A stretch of 64,000 bases of DNA from Jejubacter sp036620675 (GTDB taxonomy: Bacteria; Pseudomonadota; Gammaproteobacteria; Enterobacterales; Enterobacteriaceae), in NCBI GenBank assembly GCA_036620675.1, contig JAZHEE010000016.1; one strand, 5' to 3'. The notes beneath the pieces are model-generated. The model searched no databases. It was not told the origin of the DNA and worked only from the letters and a program-made list of their open reading frames with translations. Both the position numbers and the translations under genes were made by a program. Below, in pieces: positions 17,099 through 27,023 of this stretch; position 1 is the first letter of the stretch; every line of letters begins with the position of its first letter.

Positions 17099-19123
17099 TC
17101 ACTGAAAATTTTTGACCTTCATCAGCCAGGCTTCCAGGGTCTCTGTCCGTTGCGCATCCAGCGCTTTCAGCGCCGCAGCGCACTCCTGGCGCTGGCGAAT
17201 CAGCAGCGCCCTACGGCCGCTTACCCCTGTCAGAACGCAGAGTTCAGCGCTCTCCAGCCCCTGCACCAGCCATCCTCGTAATCCGGGCAGCGCCAGCTGA
17301 GTGTTAATCAGCAAACGCTGTAGCGTGCCGATGCAGGCCTCCGGTGGCCTGTAACCAAAAGCGAAACCGCCCAGATCGCGCCAGTCGTCATCATTAAGCG
17401 TAGTCTCTGAAAGCTGAGCAACCGGAATCGGATCGCGAATCCACGGCTGTAGCCAGTGCACGTCGCGCCGCAGCCTGCGATGTTCACGCTGCGTTAGCGC
17501 TTCCCCTCGCGCGCTCAACGGGCGCAGCGCCATCGCCGTATGGCAGCCGCTGCTGGCCTCGACGTGCGTGCCGATGCGCACCAGAACGAAACCCGCACGC
17601 TGCCAGAAGCGCCACAGCTCATCGGTATAGCCGAAGCTGACGGAAAGGTAGTCAGCGCCATCGCTCATCTCATCGGCGCCCGCCAGTAACCGACTGCCAA
17701 TTCCCTGGCGCTGGCGTTCCGGATGCACCGCCACCCGGCTGATACGCAGCCCTTTCAGGACGGCGGCGTCGGCAGAACCGCCATGGGCCGCCAGCGATTG
17801 TGCCACCAGATTACCACGCGGGCGCCGCAGACCGGCCCATACCGCTTCGCTCAGTTCAGGCGTTAATCCCCCCTCTTCCACCAGCCACAACGCGCCCGCC
17901 ACCTGCTCGCCGATGCGCGCCGTCAGCAAACGCTGGCCAGGGGCGTCCAGCAGGCGCCGTAAGTCCAGCGGCGAAGTGCGGTAATGCGCGCCGGCGAGCA
18001 GTCGCCAGGTCTGCGCCTCAGGGCCATCGTCGCCCTGCCAGGCGCCCCTGGTCAGGGTTTGATAGTGCACATCGCCCTCACCGGGCGTCGCCAGACGATC
18101 GTCGAACAACATTACCTGGTCGAGAATTCGCTCCAGCGGATCGCCTGCGGCCCAGCGCACCGGCGTATCAAGAGTAAAGCGCCGCAGCCGGGGCAATGAT
18201 GCGCACAGCTTAAGCAGAAAACCGCGCCCGGTGCCCTCATAGCCCTGTACCGTCGTCGTCAGCAGGGTTCGGGGATAAGCGGCGATCAACTGACGCAACT
18301 GCGGCGCCGGAATGGCGGCCGCTTCATCAACGATCAGCCACTCTCCCCGAGGCGACGCCCCCTGTCGTATCGCCTGCAGCAGCGCATCCGGTGCCATAAA
18401 CAGCCCGTGTTCGTCGGCATACCGGGTCAGCACATCGGTAGCCGCCCGGGTCGGGGCGGTAATCACCGCCGTACCGTCACCCTGTCGCGCCAGCATTCCT
18501 GCCAGCGCGGATTTGCCACGTCCGCGCGGCCCGGTGACCACAGCTACCCCAGCGGGCATGGTGAGCAGTTGATTAAGAATCTCCTGCTGCCCGACCAGCG
18601 GGCCTCCGGCGCCAGGTTGCCAGTCCGGACGCTCGACGGGCGTCGGCAGGCGCGGCGCCTCCCCCTGACGCCAGATAATAGATTGCGGATCCTGTATTAG
18701 CGCCTGTTGAAGACGATGTATAAATCGGGGGGTGGCAATCGGCTGCGGCTGACCGCTCCAGCGCAGACTATCTGCATCCGACCGCTGTGGCCACGTCGTC
18801 CACGGCGGCGCCAGCAGTACCAGCCAGCTACCGGCCCGTAGCGTTCCCGCTAATGCCGCCAGCGCTTCTGCATCCAGTCCGCTTCTGGCATCGAATATCG
18901 CGTGCAAAAACTCGCGACCCAGCAGGCGACGAATCGCGCCCGGGGCGCAGTGGAGCGCCAGTTCTGCGGTTTCACCTACCCACAGCCAGTCACCGGCGAG
19001 CAGCTGTGATAGACGCCGGGCGCTAGCAGCGCTCCATTCCGGCTCGCCGCTCAGCACCAGTAAACGACGAATGCCCTGACGCTGCTGGTGACGCGTCAGG
19101 GCATTAAGCTTATTTAACCACAT
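17099..19123 (-). CDS. tmcA: TmcA, tRNA(Met) cytidine acetyltransferase
   Basis: 674 residues (E. coli 671). It makes N4-acetylcytidine at the wobble position of elongator tRNA-Met using acetyl-CoA and ATP. An N-terminal DUF1726 domain is followed by an RNA-helicase-like domain with Walker A GPRGRGKS (198-205) and Walker B LIVDEAAAIP. A GNAT acetyltransferase core follows (HPERQRQGIGSRLLAGA), then a C-terminal tRNA-binding part. It starts 3 bp downstream of the ypfJ stop, so the two are probably cotranscribed. Confidence 0.94.
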   Translation of the reverse strand: MWLNKLNALTRHQQRQGIRRLLVLSGEPEWSAASARRLSQLLAGDWLWVGETAELALHCAPGAIRRLLGREFLHAIFDARSGLDAEALAALAGTLRAGSWLVLLAPPWTTWPQRSDADSLRWSGQPQPIATPRFIHRLQQALIQDPQSIIWRQGEAPRLPTPVERPDWQPGAGGPLVGQQEILNQLLTMPAGVAVVTGPRGRGKSALAGMLARQGDGTAVITAPTRAATDVLTRYADEHGLFMAPDALLQAIRQGASPRGEWLIVDEAAAIPAPQLRQLIAAYPRTLLTTTVQGYEGTGRGFLLKLCASLPRLRRFTLDTPVRWAAGDPLERILDQVMLFDDRLATPGEGDVHYQTLTRGAWQGDDGPEAQTWRLLAGAHYRTSPLDLRRLLDAPGQRLLTARIGEQVAGALWLVEEGGLTPELSEAVWAGLRRPRGNLVAQSLAAHGGSADAAVLKGLRISRVAVHPERQRQGIGSRLLAGADEMSDGADYLSVSFGYTDELWRFWQRAGFVLVRIGTHVEASSGCHTAMALRPLSARGEALTQREHRRLRRDVHWLQPWIRDPIPVAQLSETTLNDDDWRDLGGFAFGYRPPEACIGTLQRLLINTQLALPGLRGWLVQGLESAELCVLTGVSGRRALLIRQRQECAAALKALDAQRTETLEAWLMKVKNFQ

Positions 19124-19126
19124 CGG

Positions 19127-19999
19127 TTACAGATTATTGCCGAAGGTGTCGCACTGCTGCGGATCGCCGCTGTCGTAACCACGTTTGAACCAGGTGTAGC
19201 GCTGTTCGGAGGTACCGTGGGTGAAGCTGTCCGGCACCACCTGGCCCTGACTGCGGCTTTGCAGCCGATCATCACCAATCGCCTCAGCAGCGTTCAACGC
19301 CTCCTGCAAATCACCGACCTCCAGGATGTTCTGCTGCTGCATACTGTGGCCCCATACCCCGGCGAAACAGTCGGCCTGAAGCTCCATACGCACCGAAAGC
19401 TTGTTAGCCTGAGTCTGAGAGGCGTTCTGCTGCATCTGGCGAACCCTGGGTTCAATACCCAGAAGTTTCTGTACGTGATGCCCTACTTCGTGAGCGATTA
19501 CGTAACCCTGTGCAAAATCACCATCGGCGCCCAGACTGTTTTTCATCTCATCATAGAAGGAGAGATCGATATATACCGTGCTATCCGCCGGGCAATAGAA
19601 CGGCCCCATCGCCGACTGGCCGGTTCCGCAACCGGTACGGGTCAATCCGCGGTACATAACCAGTTTTGGCTTCTGATAGGTTTTGCCCATCTGCTGGAAC
19701 AGCTGGCTCCAGGTATCTTCGGTGGTTGCCAGAATCACCGAAGTAAATTTCGCGGCTTCATCCTCATTGGGATTAATAGACTGAGAACTCTGCTGCTGAA
19801 GCTGCGACGGCCCGCCGCCGCTCAGAAGCGGCGTCAGGTCATATCCGTAATAGCCAGCCACCAGCACGACAATAAGCAGGATAATGCCCCCCTTACCGCG
19901 CGGCAGTCGGAAACCGCGGCCTCCACCGGGAAAGCCCCCCTGCGACTGGTTACGACGATCTTCAACATTGTCGCTCTCGCGACGCCCTTGCCAACGCAT
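19127..19999 (-). CDS. ypfJ: YpfJ, membrane-anchored zinc metallopeptidase-like protein
   Basis: 290 residues of the YpfJ/neutral zinc metallopeptidase family. A Gly-rich basic N-terminus is followed by one membrane helix (about 39-55) and a large periplasmic domain with HEVGHH as zinc-binding motif; a downstream glutamate (ELQADCFAGVW) is the likely third ligand. Matches E. coli YpfJ (287 residues). Its substrate is unknown. Confidence 0.92.
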   Translation of the reverse strand: MRWQGRRESDNVEDRRNQSQGGFPGGGRGFRLPRGKGGIILLIVVLVAGYYGYDLTPLLSGGGPSQLQQQSSQSINPNEDEAAKFTSVILATTEDTWSQLFQQMGKTYQKPKLVMYRGLTRTGCGTGQSAMGPFYCPADSTVYIDLSFYDEMKNSLGADGDFAQGYVIAHEVGHHVQKLLGIEPRVRQMQQNASQTQANKLSVRMELQADCFAGVWGHSMQQQNILEVGDLQEALNAAEAIGDDRLQSRSQGQVVPDSFTHGTSEQRYTWFKRGYDSGDPQQCDTFGNNL

Positions 20000-20140
20000 A
20001 ACATCATTCCTGTTGTTCGGATAATAAGGTTAATTATGAGCGATATCCGGGGGGACGGGCCAGTATTTCCCGAAGCTAAACGGCAATGATACGAAAGAAT
20101 CGGAAAAAAACCGCTGGCCAGAGAACCGGCAGAAAAGAGA

Positions 20141-20161
20141 GAGCCCGCAAAACGCGGGCTC
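20141..20161 (-). terminator. purC terminator
   Basis: Stem GAGCCCGC/GCGGGCTC with a 5-nt loop, followed on the minus strand by TCTCTTTTCT, 29 bp after the purC stop codon. Confidence 0.75.
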
Positions 20162-20190
20162 CACAGCAAGCAACGGAAACGATTGCGCAG

Positions 20191-20904
20191 TTAGTCCAGA
20201 TTAACGCCGAGACGTTTAGCAACCTCTTCATACGCTTCAATAACGCCACCCAGACTCTGACGGAAGCGATCCTTATCCATCTTGTCGAGCGTGTTTTTAT
20301 CCCACAGTCGGGCGCCGTCTGGCGAAAATTCGTCGCCCAGCGTCACTTCGCCTTTAAACAAACCAAACTCAAGCTTAAAGTCCACCAGGATGAGACCGGC
20401 ATCGTCAAACAGCTTCTTTAGCACATCGTTCGCTTTATAGGTCAGTTCCTGCATCCGCGCCAGATTCTCTTTGCTCACCCAGCCGAATGTTTCACAGTAA
20501 GACTCGTTAACCATAGGGTCGTGCATGGCGTCGTTTTTCAGGAACAGATCGAACAGCGGCGGATTCAGTTCAATACCCTCTTCCACACCGAGACGCTTAA
20601 CCAGCGAACCTGCGGCGCGGTTACGGATAACGCACTCAACCGGCACCATATCGAGCTTCTTCACCAGAGATTCGGTGTCGGAGAGCCGCTTTTCCATCTG
20701 CGTCGGAATCCCCGCCTCTGCCAGTTTGCTCATAATGAAATGGTTAAACTTATTGTTCACCATCCCTTTGCGATCAAACTGTTCGATGCGCGCACCGTCG
20801 CCTGCTGACGTATCATTGCGAAATTCGAGCACCAGTAGATCGGGGTTCTCGGTGCTGTAAACGGTCTTCGCCTTGCCTCGATACAACTCAGCTTGCTTTT
20901 GCAT
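20191..20904 (-). CDS. purC: PurC, SAICAR synthetase
   Basis: 237 residues, the E. coli length. It ligates aspartate to CAIR with ATP, giving SAICAR in de novo purine synthesis. Recognisable blocks are LYRGKAKTVY at the N-terminus, the ATP-binding core VECVIRNRAAGSLVKR, and DFKLEFG near the C-terminus. GGAGTA lies 8 bp before the ATG. I could not find a PurR box in the 89 bp between purC and bamC, so purC control may lie further upstream. Confidence 0.96.
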   Translation of the reverse strand: MQKQAELYRGKAKTVYSTENPDLLVLEFRNDTSAGDGARIEQFDRKGMVNNKFNHFIMSKLAEAGIPTQMEKRLSDTESLVKKLDMVPVECVIRNRAAGSLVKRLGVEEGIELNPPLFDLFLKNDAMHDPMVNESYCETFGWVSKENLARMQELTYKANDVLKKLFDDAGLILVDFKLEFGLFKGEVTLGDEFSPDGARLWDKNTLDKMDKDRFRQSLGGVIEAYEEVAKRLGVNLD

Positions 20905-20965
20905 CTTTCATTACTCCAGGTGTAATCACTACTTACGTAGTTAGTGTATTAACGCGAATTGAAAA

Positions 20966-20987
20966 GGCCGGCGTATTGACGCCGGCC
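20966..20987 (-). terminator. bamC terminator
   Basis: Perfect 9-bp stem GGCCGGCGT/ACGCCGGCC with a 4-nt loop, followed on the minus strand by TTTTC, 6 bp after the bamC stop. Confidence 0.8.
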
Positions 20988-20993
20988 CCGGGA

Positions 20994-22022
20994 TTACTTG
21001 CTGAACGCGGCCTGGAATACCGCCACCAGCGCATCGTTCTGCGACTGGGTCAGCGTGTGCCCTTTCGGGTCGATAAACTGCAGGCTACTGCGGTTATCGA
21101 GGTCGCCGACCTGCAGCTTATAGTCGCCGCTGGTCAGGCCCGGATCGCGAGCGCCAAGCGCCTGCCAGTCGCTATCGGAAAGCGGATCGTAGCTCAGCGT
21201 CATGCTGCCCTGGGAACGCGTGGTATCGTTAACCTTCATCCCCACTTTTTCCAGCACCGACGGTAGACGGTTCCAGACCTCGTTAAAGGGCGCGCGAACC
21301 ACCAGCATCGGCAGGCCGGTATCGTCCGCCCCGCTCTGTACGTCGATACGGCCGGTGCTGGTATTGCTGCTGCGCGTGTTCTGGTTCTGCTCCAGACCGC
21401 CTGCAATCGCGTTCAGCATTTGCGCGCTGTAACGCTGCATCGAAGCCGCGTCGGCAGCCGGTTTACCGTTCTGCTCCAGGCTCAGCAGCTTCACGGTCAA
21501 CGCCTGCTGATAGCCCTGCTGCTGAACGCTAATCTGGTAGCGGCCACGATACTGCTGATCTTCATCGGCGCGGTTCCAGTTTACCCAGTCGGTAGTCAGG
21601 CTCTGATTCGCATCTTCCCGCTTCATGATCGGGTAGTTCTGCGCCTGAACAACGCTTACCACCTGCGGCCAGAGGGAGCCCTGCTTCCCGCTTTCCAGCA
21701 GCATGGTCGCGGTGTCTCCGGTGAACTGAGTGCGCGCCCCGGTCACCAGCGCCAGCGGCTGAGCGGGCGGACGAATATCGAGCTTTTTACCGACGGCACC
21801 GCCGGAGCGCGCCGACGGAACGTCATACTGGCCGTTCTGCAGCGGCAATATCAGCCCGGACGGAGCATGCAGCTCGGCCAGTTCCGGCGTTTCCAGGTAG
21901 GACTCGTCGCCGTTAACCTGACGCTTATAGCGCGAGTCGGAACTGCAGGCGGCAAGCATCATGACGAGCGACAGGCCCACCACCTTTGCCACAGTTGATT
22001 TTTTTTGTACTGAGTAAGCCAT
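20994..22022 (-). CDS. bamC: BamC, outer-membrane assembly lipoprotein
   Basis: 342 residues. Lipoprotein signal peptide with lipobox LAAC (lipidated Cys at about residue 25), a flexible N-terminal stretch that contacts BamD, and two helix-grip domains. It is one of the accessory lipoproteins of the BAM complex that inserts beta-barrel proteins. The end LTQSQNDALVAVFQAAFSK is identical to E. coli. Start 22022 is chosen to match MAYSVQK; another ATG lies one codon upstream. It sits after dapA, as in E. coli. Confidence 0.93.
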   Translation of the reverse strand: MAYSVQKKSTVAKVVGLSLVMMLAACSSDSRYKRQVNGDESYLETPELAELHAPSGLILPLQNGQYDVPSARSGGAVGKKLDIRPPAQPLALVTGARTQFTGDTATMLLESGKQGSLWPQVVSVVQAQNYPIMKREDANQSLTTDWVNWNRADEDQQYRGRYQISVQQQGYQQALTVKLLSLEQNGKPAADAASMQRYSAQMLNAIAGGLEQNQNTRSSNTSTGRIDVQSGADDTGLPMLVVRAPFNEVWNRLPSVLEKVGMKVNDTTRSQGSMTLSYDPLSDSDWQALGARDPGLTSGDYKLQVGDLDNRSSLQFIDPKGHTLTQSQNDALVAVFQAAFSK

Positions 22023-22096
22023 CAATTCTCCCTAAATCCCGTCATACTTCAGGCTACCCCATAAGCAGGCAGCCTGAATTATTTAGGGTCTAAACT

Positions 22097-22975
22097 TTAC
22101 AGCAAACCGGCGTGCTTCAGCGCGTCGCGCACTACCGGACGACTTTCCGCGGTCAGCGGGGTCATCGGCAGGCGAAGCGTATCGGTCGCCACAAGTCCCA
22201 ACTCCCTGCTGGCCCATTTCACCGCGATAGGATTGGGTTCAATAAATAAACGTTCGTGCAGCGGCATCAGGCGTCGGTTGATTTCGCGTGCGGCGGCGAA
22301 ATCGCCCGCAGTGGCCAGTTCGCACATCCGCGCCATATCACGCGCCGCCACGTTGGCGGTTACGGAAATCACGCCGTGACCGCCCAGTTGCATAAAGTCC
22401 AGCGCGCTGTCGTCGTTGCCGCTAAGCAGAATAAAGTCATCCGCGACCCGATCTTTGATCTCATTGACGCGGCTTAAGTTCCCTGTCGCTTCTTTAATAC
22501 CGACAATATTCGGCACCTGCGCCAGACGCGCAACGGTCTGCGGCAGCAGATCGGAACCGGTACGGGAGGGAACATTATACAGAATTTGCGGCAGGCTGGT
22601 GTTTTCAGCAATCGCTTTAAAGTGCTGGAACAGGCCTTCCTGAGTGGGGCGGTTATAGTAAGGCACCACCGTCAAACAACCGACGATGCCGCTATCGTTG
22701 AACCGTTTGGTCAGAGAGATGGCTTCCGAGGTAGCGTTCGCGCCAGTCCCCGCAATCACGGGAATACGACCGTCCGCCAGCTCAAGCGTCATCATGACCA
22801 CATCGCCATGTTCATCGTGGCTCAGCGTGGCAGACTCGCCGGTGGTCCCTACCGAGACAATTGCCGAAGTTCCACTTTCGACATGGTAATCAATCAGTTT
22901 CTTCAGGCTGGCCCGACAGACGTTACCCTTATCGTCCATCGGCGTAATCAGCGCGACAATACTTCCCGTGAACAT
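22097..22975 (-). CDS. dapA: DapA, 4-hydroxy-tetrahydrodipicolinate synthase
   Basis: 292 residues as in E. coli. It condenses pyruvate with aspartate semialdehyde, the first committed step to lysine and diaminopimelate. The TIM-barrel family marks are GTTGESATL near residue 43, YYNRPTQEGL with the catalytic tyrosine region, and GIKEATGN with the Schiff-base lysine near residue 161. The start at 22975 (MFTGSIVALITPM) has AGAGGATGG upstream; an upstream ATG at 23137 would overlap divergent gcvR. Confidence 0.96.
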   Translation of the reverse strand: MFTGSIVALITPMDDKGNVCRASLKKLIDYHVESGTSAIVSVGTTGESATLSHDEHGDVVMMTLELADGRIPVIAGTGANATSEAISLTKRFNDSGIVGCLTVVPYYNRPTQEGLFQHFKAIAENTSLPQILYNVPSRTGSDLLPQTVARLAQVPNIVGIKEATGNLSRVNEIKDRVADDFILLSGNDDSALDFMQLGGHGVISVTANVAARDMARMCELATAGDFAAAREINRRLMPLHERLFIEPNPIAVKWASRELGLVATDTLRLPMTPLTAESRPVVRDALKHAGLL

Positions 22976-23121
22976 GGTCCATCCTCTCCGTACACTAGTG
23001 CCACAATGGTACGTTTGGAGCCGCAGTAAAAGCAAGCGGCCAGGGCGCCTGTGCGGTTGTATGGCGGATTTTTTTATGCTTTCCTTATGATTACCTCTAC
23101 AGATCCACAGGAAGCTCAGGT

Positions 23122-23691
23122 TTGACAGCGCCATCACAACACTATCTGGTCATCACCGCTCTGGGTGCGGACCGTCCCGGCATCGTGAATACCATCACCC
23201 GACACGTCAGTAGTTGTGGCTGCAATATCGAAGATAGCCGACTGGCCATGCTGGGGGATGAATTCACCTTTATAATGCTGCTTTCCGGCAGTTGGAACGC
23301 GATTACCCGGATTGAGTCCACGCTGCCACTTAAAGGCGCCGAGCTGGATCTGTTGATCGTAATGAAACGTACGGCCGCCCAGGCACGCCAGCCCATGCCT
23401 GCTACGGTGCGTGTCCAGGTGGAAGTCGCGGATTCCCCTCACCTGATTGAGCGATTTACCGATCTGTTCGACTCTCATCAGATGAATATCGCTGAACTGA
23501 TTTCCAGAACTCAGGCAAACGATGAAAACGAACAGCCAGGAACGCCGCAGCTCTATGTGCAAATCGCGGCTCACAGCCCGGCGCTTCAGGATGCGACAAA
23601 CATTGAGCAAGCCTTCAAAGACTTGTGTACAGAACTCAATGCGCAAGGCACTATTAGCGTTGTGAATTATCCACAACAAGATGATGAATAA
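23122..23691 (+). CDS. gcvR: GcvR, regulator of the glycine cleavage system
   Basis: 189 residues with two ACT domains (about 6-80 and 92-175). GcvR binds glycine and antagonises the activator GcvA at gcvTHP. The start is TTG at 23122, the same unusual start as in E. coli, with GGAAGCTCAGG upstream. The central linker (TQANDENEQPGTPQ) is a little longer than in E. coli. bcp follows 13 bp later and is probably cotranscribed. Confidence 0.92.
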   Translation: MTAPSQHYLVITALGADRPGIVNTITRHVSSCGCNIEDSRLAMLGDEFTFIMLLSGSWNAITRIESTLPLKGAELDLLIVMKRTAAQARQPMPATVRVQVEVADSPHLIERFTDLFDSHQMNIAELISRTQANDENEQPGTPQLYVQIAAHSPALQDATNIEQAFKDLCTELNAQGTISVVNYPQQDDE

Positions 23692-23704
23692 GACGGAGTG
23701 TCAT

Positions 23705-24178
23705 ATGAATCCACTGAAAGCCGGCGATATCGCCCCTAAATTTAGCCTGCCCGATCAGGACGGCGAACAGGTAAATTTAACCGACTTCCAGGGGCAGCGT
23801 GTTCTGGTTTACTTCTATCCGAAAGCAATGACGCCCGGATGCACCGTTCAGGCCTGCGGTCTGCGCGATAACATGGATGAGCTGAAAAAGTATGGCGTCG
23901 AGGTTCTCGGTATCAGTACCGATAAGCCAGAGAAGCTGTCCCGCTTTGCCGACCGGGATCTGCTGAACTTTACCCTGTTGTCTGACGAAGAGCACAGCGT
24001 ATGCGAACAGTTTGGCATCTGGGGTGAAAAAAGCTTTATGGGCAAGACCTATGACGGCATTCACCGCACCAGTTTCCTGATTGACGGTAGCGGAAAAATC
24101 GAACACGTGTTCGACGACTTTAAAACCAGTAACCATCACGATATCGTGCTGGCCTGGTTGAAAGACCACAGCGCCTGA
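23705..24178 (+). CDS. bcp: Bcp, thiol peroxidase (bacterioferritin comigratory protein)
   Basis: 157 residues of the peroxiredoxin Q/BCP family. It reduces hydroperoxides with electrons from thioredoxin. Peroxidatic cysteine C46 in TPGCTVQAC and resolving C51 match the E. coli two-cysteine pattern. The start at 23705 (MNPLKAGDIAP) has GGAGTG just upstream; an ATG at 23681 overlaps gcvR and is not conserved. Confidence 0.95.
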   Translation: MNPLKAGDIAPKFSLPDQDGEQVNLTDFQGQRVLVYFYPKAMTPGCTVQACGLRDNMDELKKYGVEVLGISTDKPEKLSRFADRDLLNFTLLSDEEHSVCEQFGIWGEKSFMGKTYDGIHRTSFLIDGSGKIEHVFDDFKTSNHHDIVLAWLKDHSA

Positions 24179-24209
24179 TTCCATATCTTCTTAAGCCAAA
24201 AGCGACAGC

Positions 24210-24233
24210 CCCGCTGCCATAACATTCAGCGGG
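24210..24233. terminator. hairpin between convergent bcp and perM
   Basis: Stem CCCGCTG/CAGCGGG with a 10-nt loop. It lies between two converging stop codons and may serve both, but no clear T run follows on either strand. Confidence 0.4.
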
Positions 24234-24247
24234 TCTGCCGTTAAGGG

Positions 24248-25318
24248 TTAGCCTGCCTTCTGTTCATCTACCAGGGTATCCGGCCAGGCACGTACCACCG
24301 CTTTAATCAGCGTGGCCAGGGGAATCGCGAAGAAAACGCCCCAAAATCCCCACAGTCCGCCGAAAATGACTACCGACAGAATAATCACCAGCGGATGCAG
24401 GTTCACCGCTTCGGAAAACAGCACCGGCACCAGCAGGTTGCCGTCCAGCGCCTGTATCACCAGGTAGATAATAAAACAGGTCCAGAATTCGGCACCCAGG
24501 CCAAACTGAAACAGTGCGACCCCGACCACCGGAATGGTGACCGCAAAGGCGCCAATATAGGGGATCAACACCGAAAAACCCACCAGCACCGCCAGCAGCA
24601 GCGAATAATTAAGGCCGCAGTACAGAAAGCCTAAATAAGTCACCACGCCGACAATCACCATTTCCAGCACCTTGCCGCGAATATAGTTGGTTATCTGCTG
24701 ATTCATTTCGGCCCAGACTTTCCCGGCCAGTCCGCGATTGCGTGGCAATACCCGTCGCACCGCATTGAGCATCTGCACTTTATCCTTTACCAGGAAAAAG
24801 ACCATCAGCGGCACCAGCACCAGATAGACCGCCAGCGTCAGTAACCCCACCAGCGAGGCCAGCGAATACTTCACCACCGACTCGCCAAGCAGCGTCATAC
24901 GCGCCCGCAGATTTTCCGCCATAGCATCAATGATGCCAGCGTCCACCAGCGCCGGATAACGCCTGGGCAGCGTGGCGGCGAAGTCAGCCAGCTTATTCAA
25001 CATATTGGGCAGATCGCGGATCAAATTGATTCCCTGCTGCCAGGCCACCGGTACGACGACCAGCGCCATTAACAACAGAATGCCAACGAACAGCACCAGC
25101 ACCACGCTGGTGGCGAGCCAGCGCGAACAGCCCATATTCTCCAGTCGGGCGGTTGGCCACTCCAGCAGCCAGGCCAGCACCAGCGCCACCAGTAGCGGCG
25201 CCAGCAGGCCGGAAAAGAAAAACAGAATACCGAAGCCCATCACCAGGATCACAAGAAGCGCAATCGCCTCCGGATCGCTGAAGCGGCGACGGTACCATTG
25301 CATTAAAAGTTCGAGCAT
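24248..25318 (-). CDS. perM: PerM (YfgO), AI-2E-family membrane protein
   Basis: 356 residues with about eight membrane helices: pairs at the N-terminus (about 17-50 and 63-90), a large loop (about 95-150), then the C-terminal helices. Belongs to the AI-2E/UPF0118 transporter family; this member is a putative permease of unknown substrate. It is divergent from bepA, as in E. coli. Confidence 0.9.
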   Translation of the reverse strand: MLELLMQWYRRRFSDPEAIALLVILVMGFGILFFFSGLLAPLLVALVLAWLLEWPTARLENMGCSRWLATSVVLVLFVGILLLMALVVVPVAWQQGINLIRDLPNMLNKLADFAATLPRRYPALVDAGIIDAMAENLRARMTLLGESVVKYSLASLVGLLTLAVYLVLVPLMVFFLVKDKVQMLNAVRRVLPRNRGLAGKVWAEMNQQITNYIRGKVLEMVIVGVVTYLGFLYCGLNYSLLLAVLVGFSVLIPYIGAFAVTIPVVGVALFQFGLGAEFWTCFIIYLVIQALDGNLLVPVLFSEAVNLHPLVIILSVVIFGGLWGFWGVFFAIPLATLIKAVVRAWPDTLVDEQKAG

Positions 25319-25536
25319 ATTTCCTTAACCCTGGGGTCTCCTGATGAAAAAAATGCGCTCAGATTGTAGCGAAATGTTGCGCTAAAGGGCGCGTTTTTAT
25401 TCCCCTGAAACCCGAGCGGACAATTAAGCTTTCCTTTCATGGCTCCTGGCAGCTACACTCCCGTTTACCTTCCGGCAAGAACCCAAACGCCGATCGGTTG
25501 TCATAAAGAAGACGCTGATTACACAGGATAGAGGCT

Positions 25537-27009
25537 ATGTTCAGGCAGTTGAAAAAAACACTGGTTGCCACCCTCATTACCGCCATGATGGCGAGTCAGA
25601 CGGCGCCGGCCTTTGCCGACGACAGCGCCGTAGATCAACTGCCGGATATCGGAACCACCGCCGCAAGCACGCTCTCCATCGCCCAGGAGATGCAGATGGG
25701 CGACTTTTATATTCGCCAGCTGCGCGGCAGCGCTCCGCTGATTAACGACCCGCTACTCCATCAGTATATTAACGAGCTGGGTATGCGTCTGGTAAATCAC
25801 GCCCACTCGGTGCGCACGCCGTTCTATTTTCATCTGATCAGCAATGATGAAATCAACGCCTTCGCCTTTTTTGGCGGTAATGTCGTCCTGCATTCGGCAC
25901 TGTTTCGCTATGCCGATAACGAAAGCCAGCTGGCTTCGGTCATGGCTCACGAAATTTCCCACGTCACCCAGCGCCACCTGGCGCGAGCCATGGAAGATCA
26001 GAAGCGCTATGCGCCGCTGACCTGGGTCGGCGCCTTGGGATCGATACTACTGGCGATGGCCAGCCCCCAGGCCGGAATGGCGGCCATGTCAGGCACCCTG
26101 GCCGGTAGTCGCCAGGGGATGATCAGCTTCACCCAGCAGAACGAACAGGAAGCCGACCGTATCGGTTTGCAGGTGCTGCAACGCGCCGGGTTTGATCCCC
26201 AGGCGATGCCCGCGTTTCTGGATAAGCTGCTCGACCAGGCGCGCTACTCCAGCCGTCCGCCGGAAATTTTGCTGACGCACCCCCTGCCGGAAAGCCGCCT
26301 GTCCGATACCCGCAACCGCGCCAACCAAATGCGTCCGGTAGTCACCCAGTCGTCGGAAGCCTTCTATATGGCGAAGGTGCGCGTGCTGGGGATGTATAAC
26401 ACCGGGCGCAACCAGCTCACCAGCGATCTGCTGGATAGCCTGGATAAAGGAAACACGCGCCAGCAGCACGCCGCCCGCTACGGCCGGGCCCTGCAGGCAA
26501 TGGAAAATAAAAACTACGCCGAAGCCTGGCGTCAGCTCCAGCCGCTGCTGAGCGCCAGCCCGAACAACCCCTGGTATCTCGATCTCGCAACAGATATCGA
26601 TCTTGGCCAAAACAAAGCGGCTTCAGCCATCAGCCGCCTGAACGCCGCTTCCGGGCTGAAAAATAGCCCGGTGCTGCAGCTTAACCTGGCGAACGCTTAC
26701 GTTCAGAGCGGGCAGTCAGCCAAAGCCGCCAGTATCCTTAATCGCTACACCTTCTCGCATCGCGACGACACCAACGGCTGGGATCTGCTGGCCCAGGCGG
26801 AAGCCGCCCAGGGCAATCGCGATCGGGAGCTGGCCGCCCGGGCCGAACTGCTGGCGTTACGCGGCCAGCTGGATCAAGCCATTACGCTGTTAAGCAGCGC
26901 CAGCAGCCAGGTAAAAGTGGGCAGTCTGCAACAGGCGCGTTACGATGCACGTATCGATCAGCTGCGCCAGCTACAGCAGCGTTTCAGCCAGTACCAAAAG
27001 AATAGTTAA
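25537..27009 (+). CDS. bepA: BepA (YfgC), periplasmic metalloprotease/chaperone for outer membrane
   Basis: 490 residues (E. coli 487). Signal peptide ends near AFA-DD at residue 27. An M48 protease domain carries HEISH (138-142) and a distal glutamate in EQEADR, followed by TPR repeats to the C-terminus. BepA helps LptD mature and degrades misassembled barrel proteins at the BAM complex. Cotranscribed with yfgD (14 bp gap). Confidence 0.95.
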   Translation: MFRQLKKTLVATLITAMMASQTAPAFADDSAVDQLPDIGTTAASTLSIAQEMQMGDFYIRQLRGSAPLINDPLLHQYINELGMRLVNHAHSVRTPFYFHLISNDEINAFAFFGGNVVLHSALFRYADNESQLASVMAHEISHVTQRHLARAMEDQKRYAPLTWVGALGSILLAMASPQAGMAAMSGTLAGSRQGMISFTQQNEQEADRIGLQVLQRAGFDPQAMPAFLDKLLDQARYSSRPPEILLTHPLPESRLSDTRNRANQMRPVVTQSSEAFYMAKVRVLGMYNTGRNQLTSDLLDSLDKGNTRQQHAARYGRALQAMENKNYAEAWRQLQPLLSASPNNPWYLDLATDIDLGQNKAASAISRLNAASGLKNSPVLQLNLANAYVQSGQSAKAASILNRYTFSHRDDTNGWDLLAQAEAAQGNRDRELAARAELLALRGQLDQAITLLSSASSQVKVGSLQQARYDARIDQLRQLQQRFSQYQKNS

Positions 27010-27023
27010 GGAGCTTATTAAGC

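Noticed and set aside
22976..23121. Lysine riboswitch ahead of dapA
   Set aside because: The dapA leader is too short and shows no lysine-element helices; enteric dapA is not riboswitch controlled.
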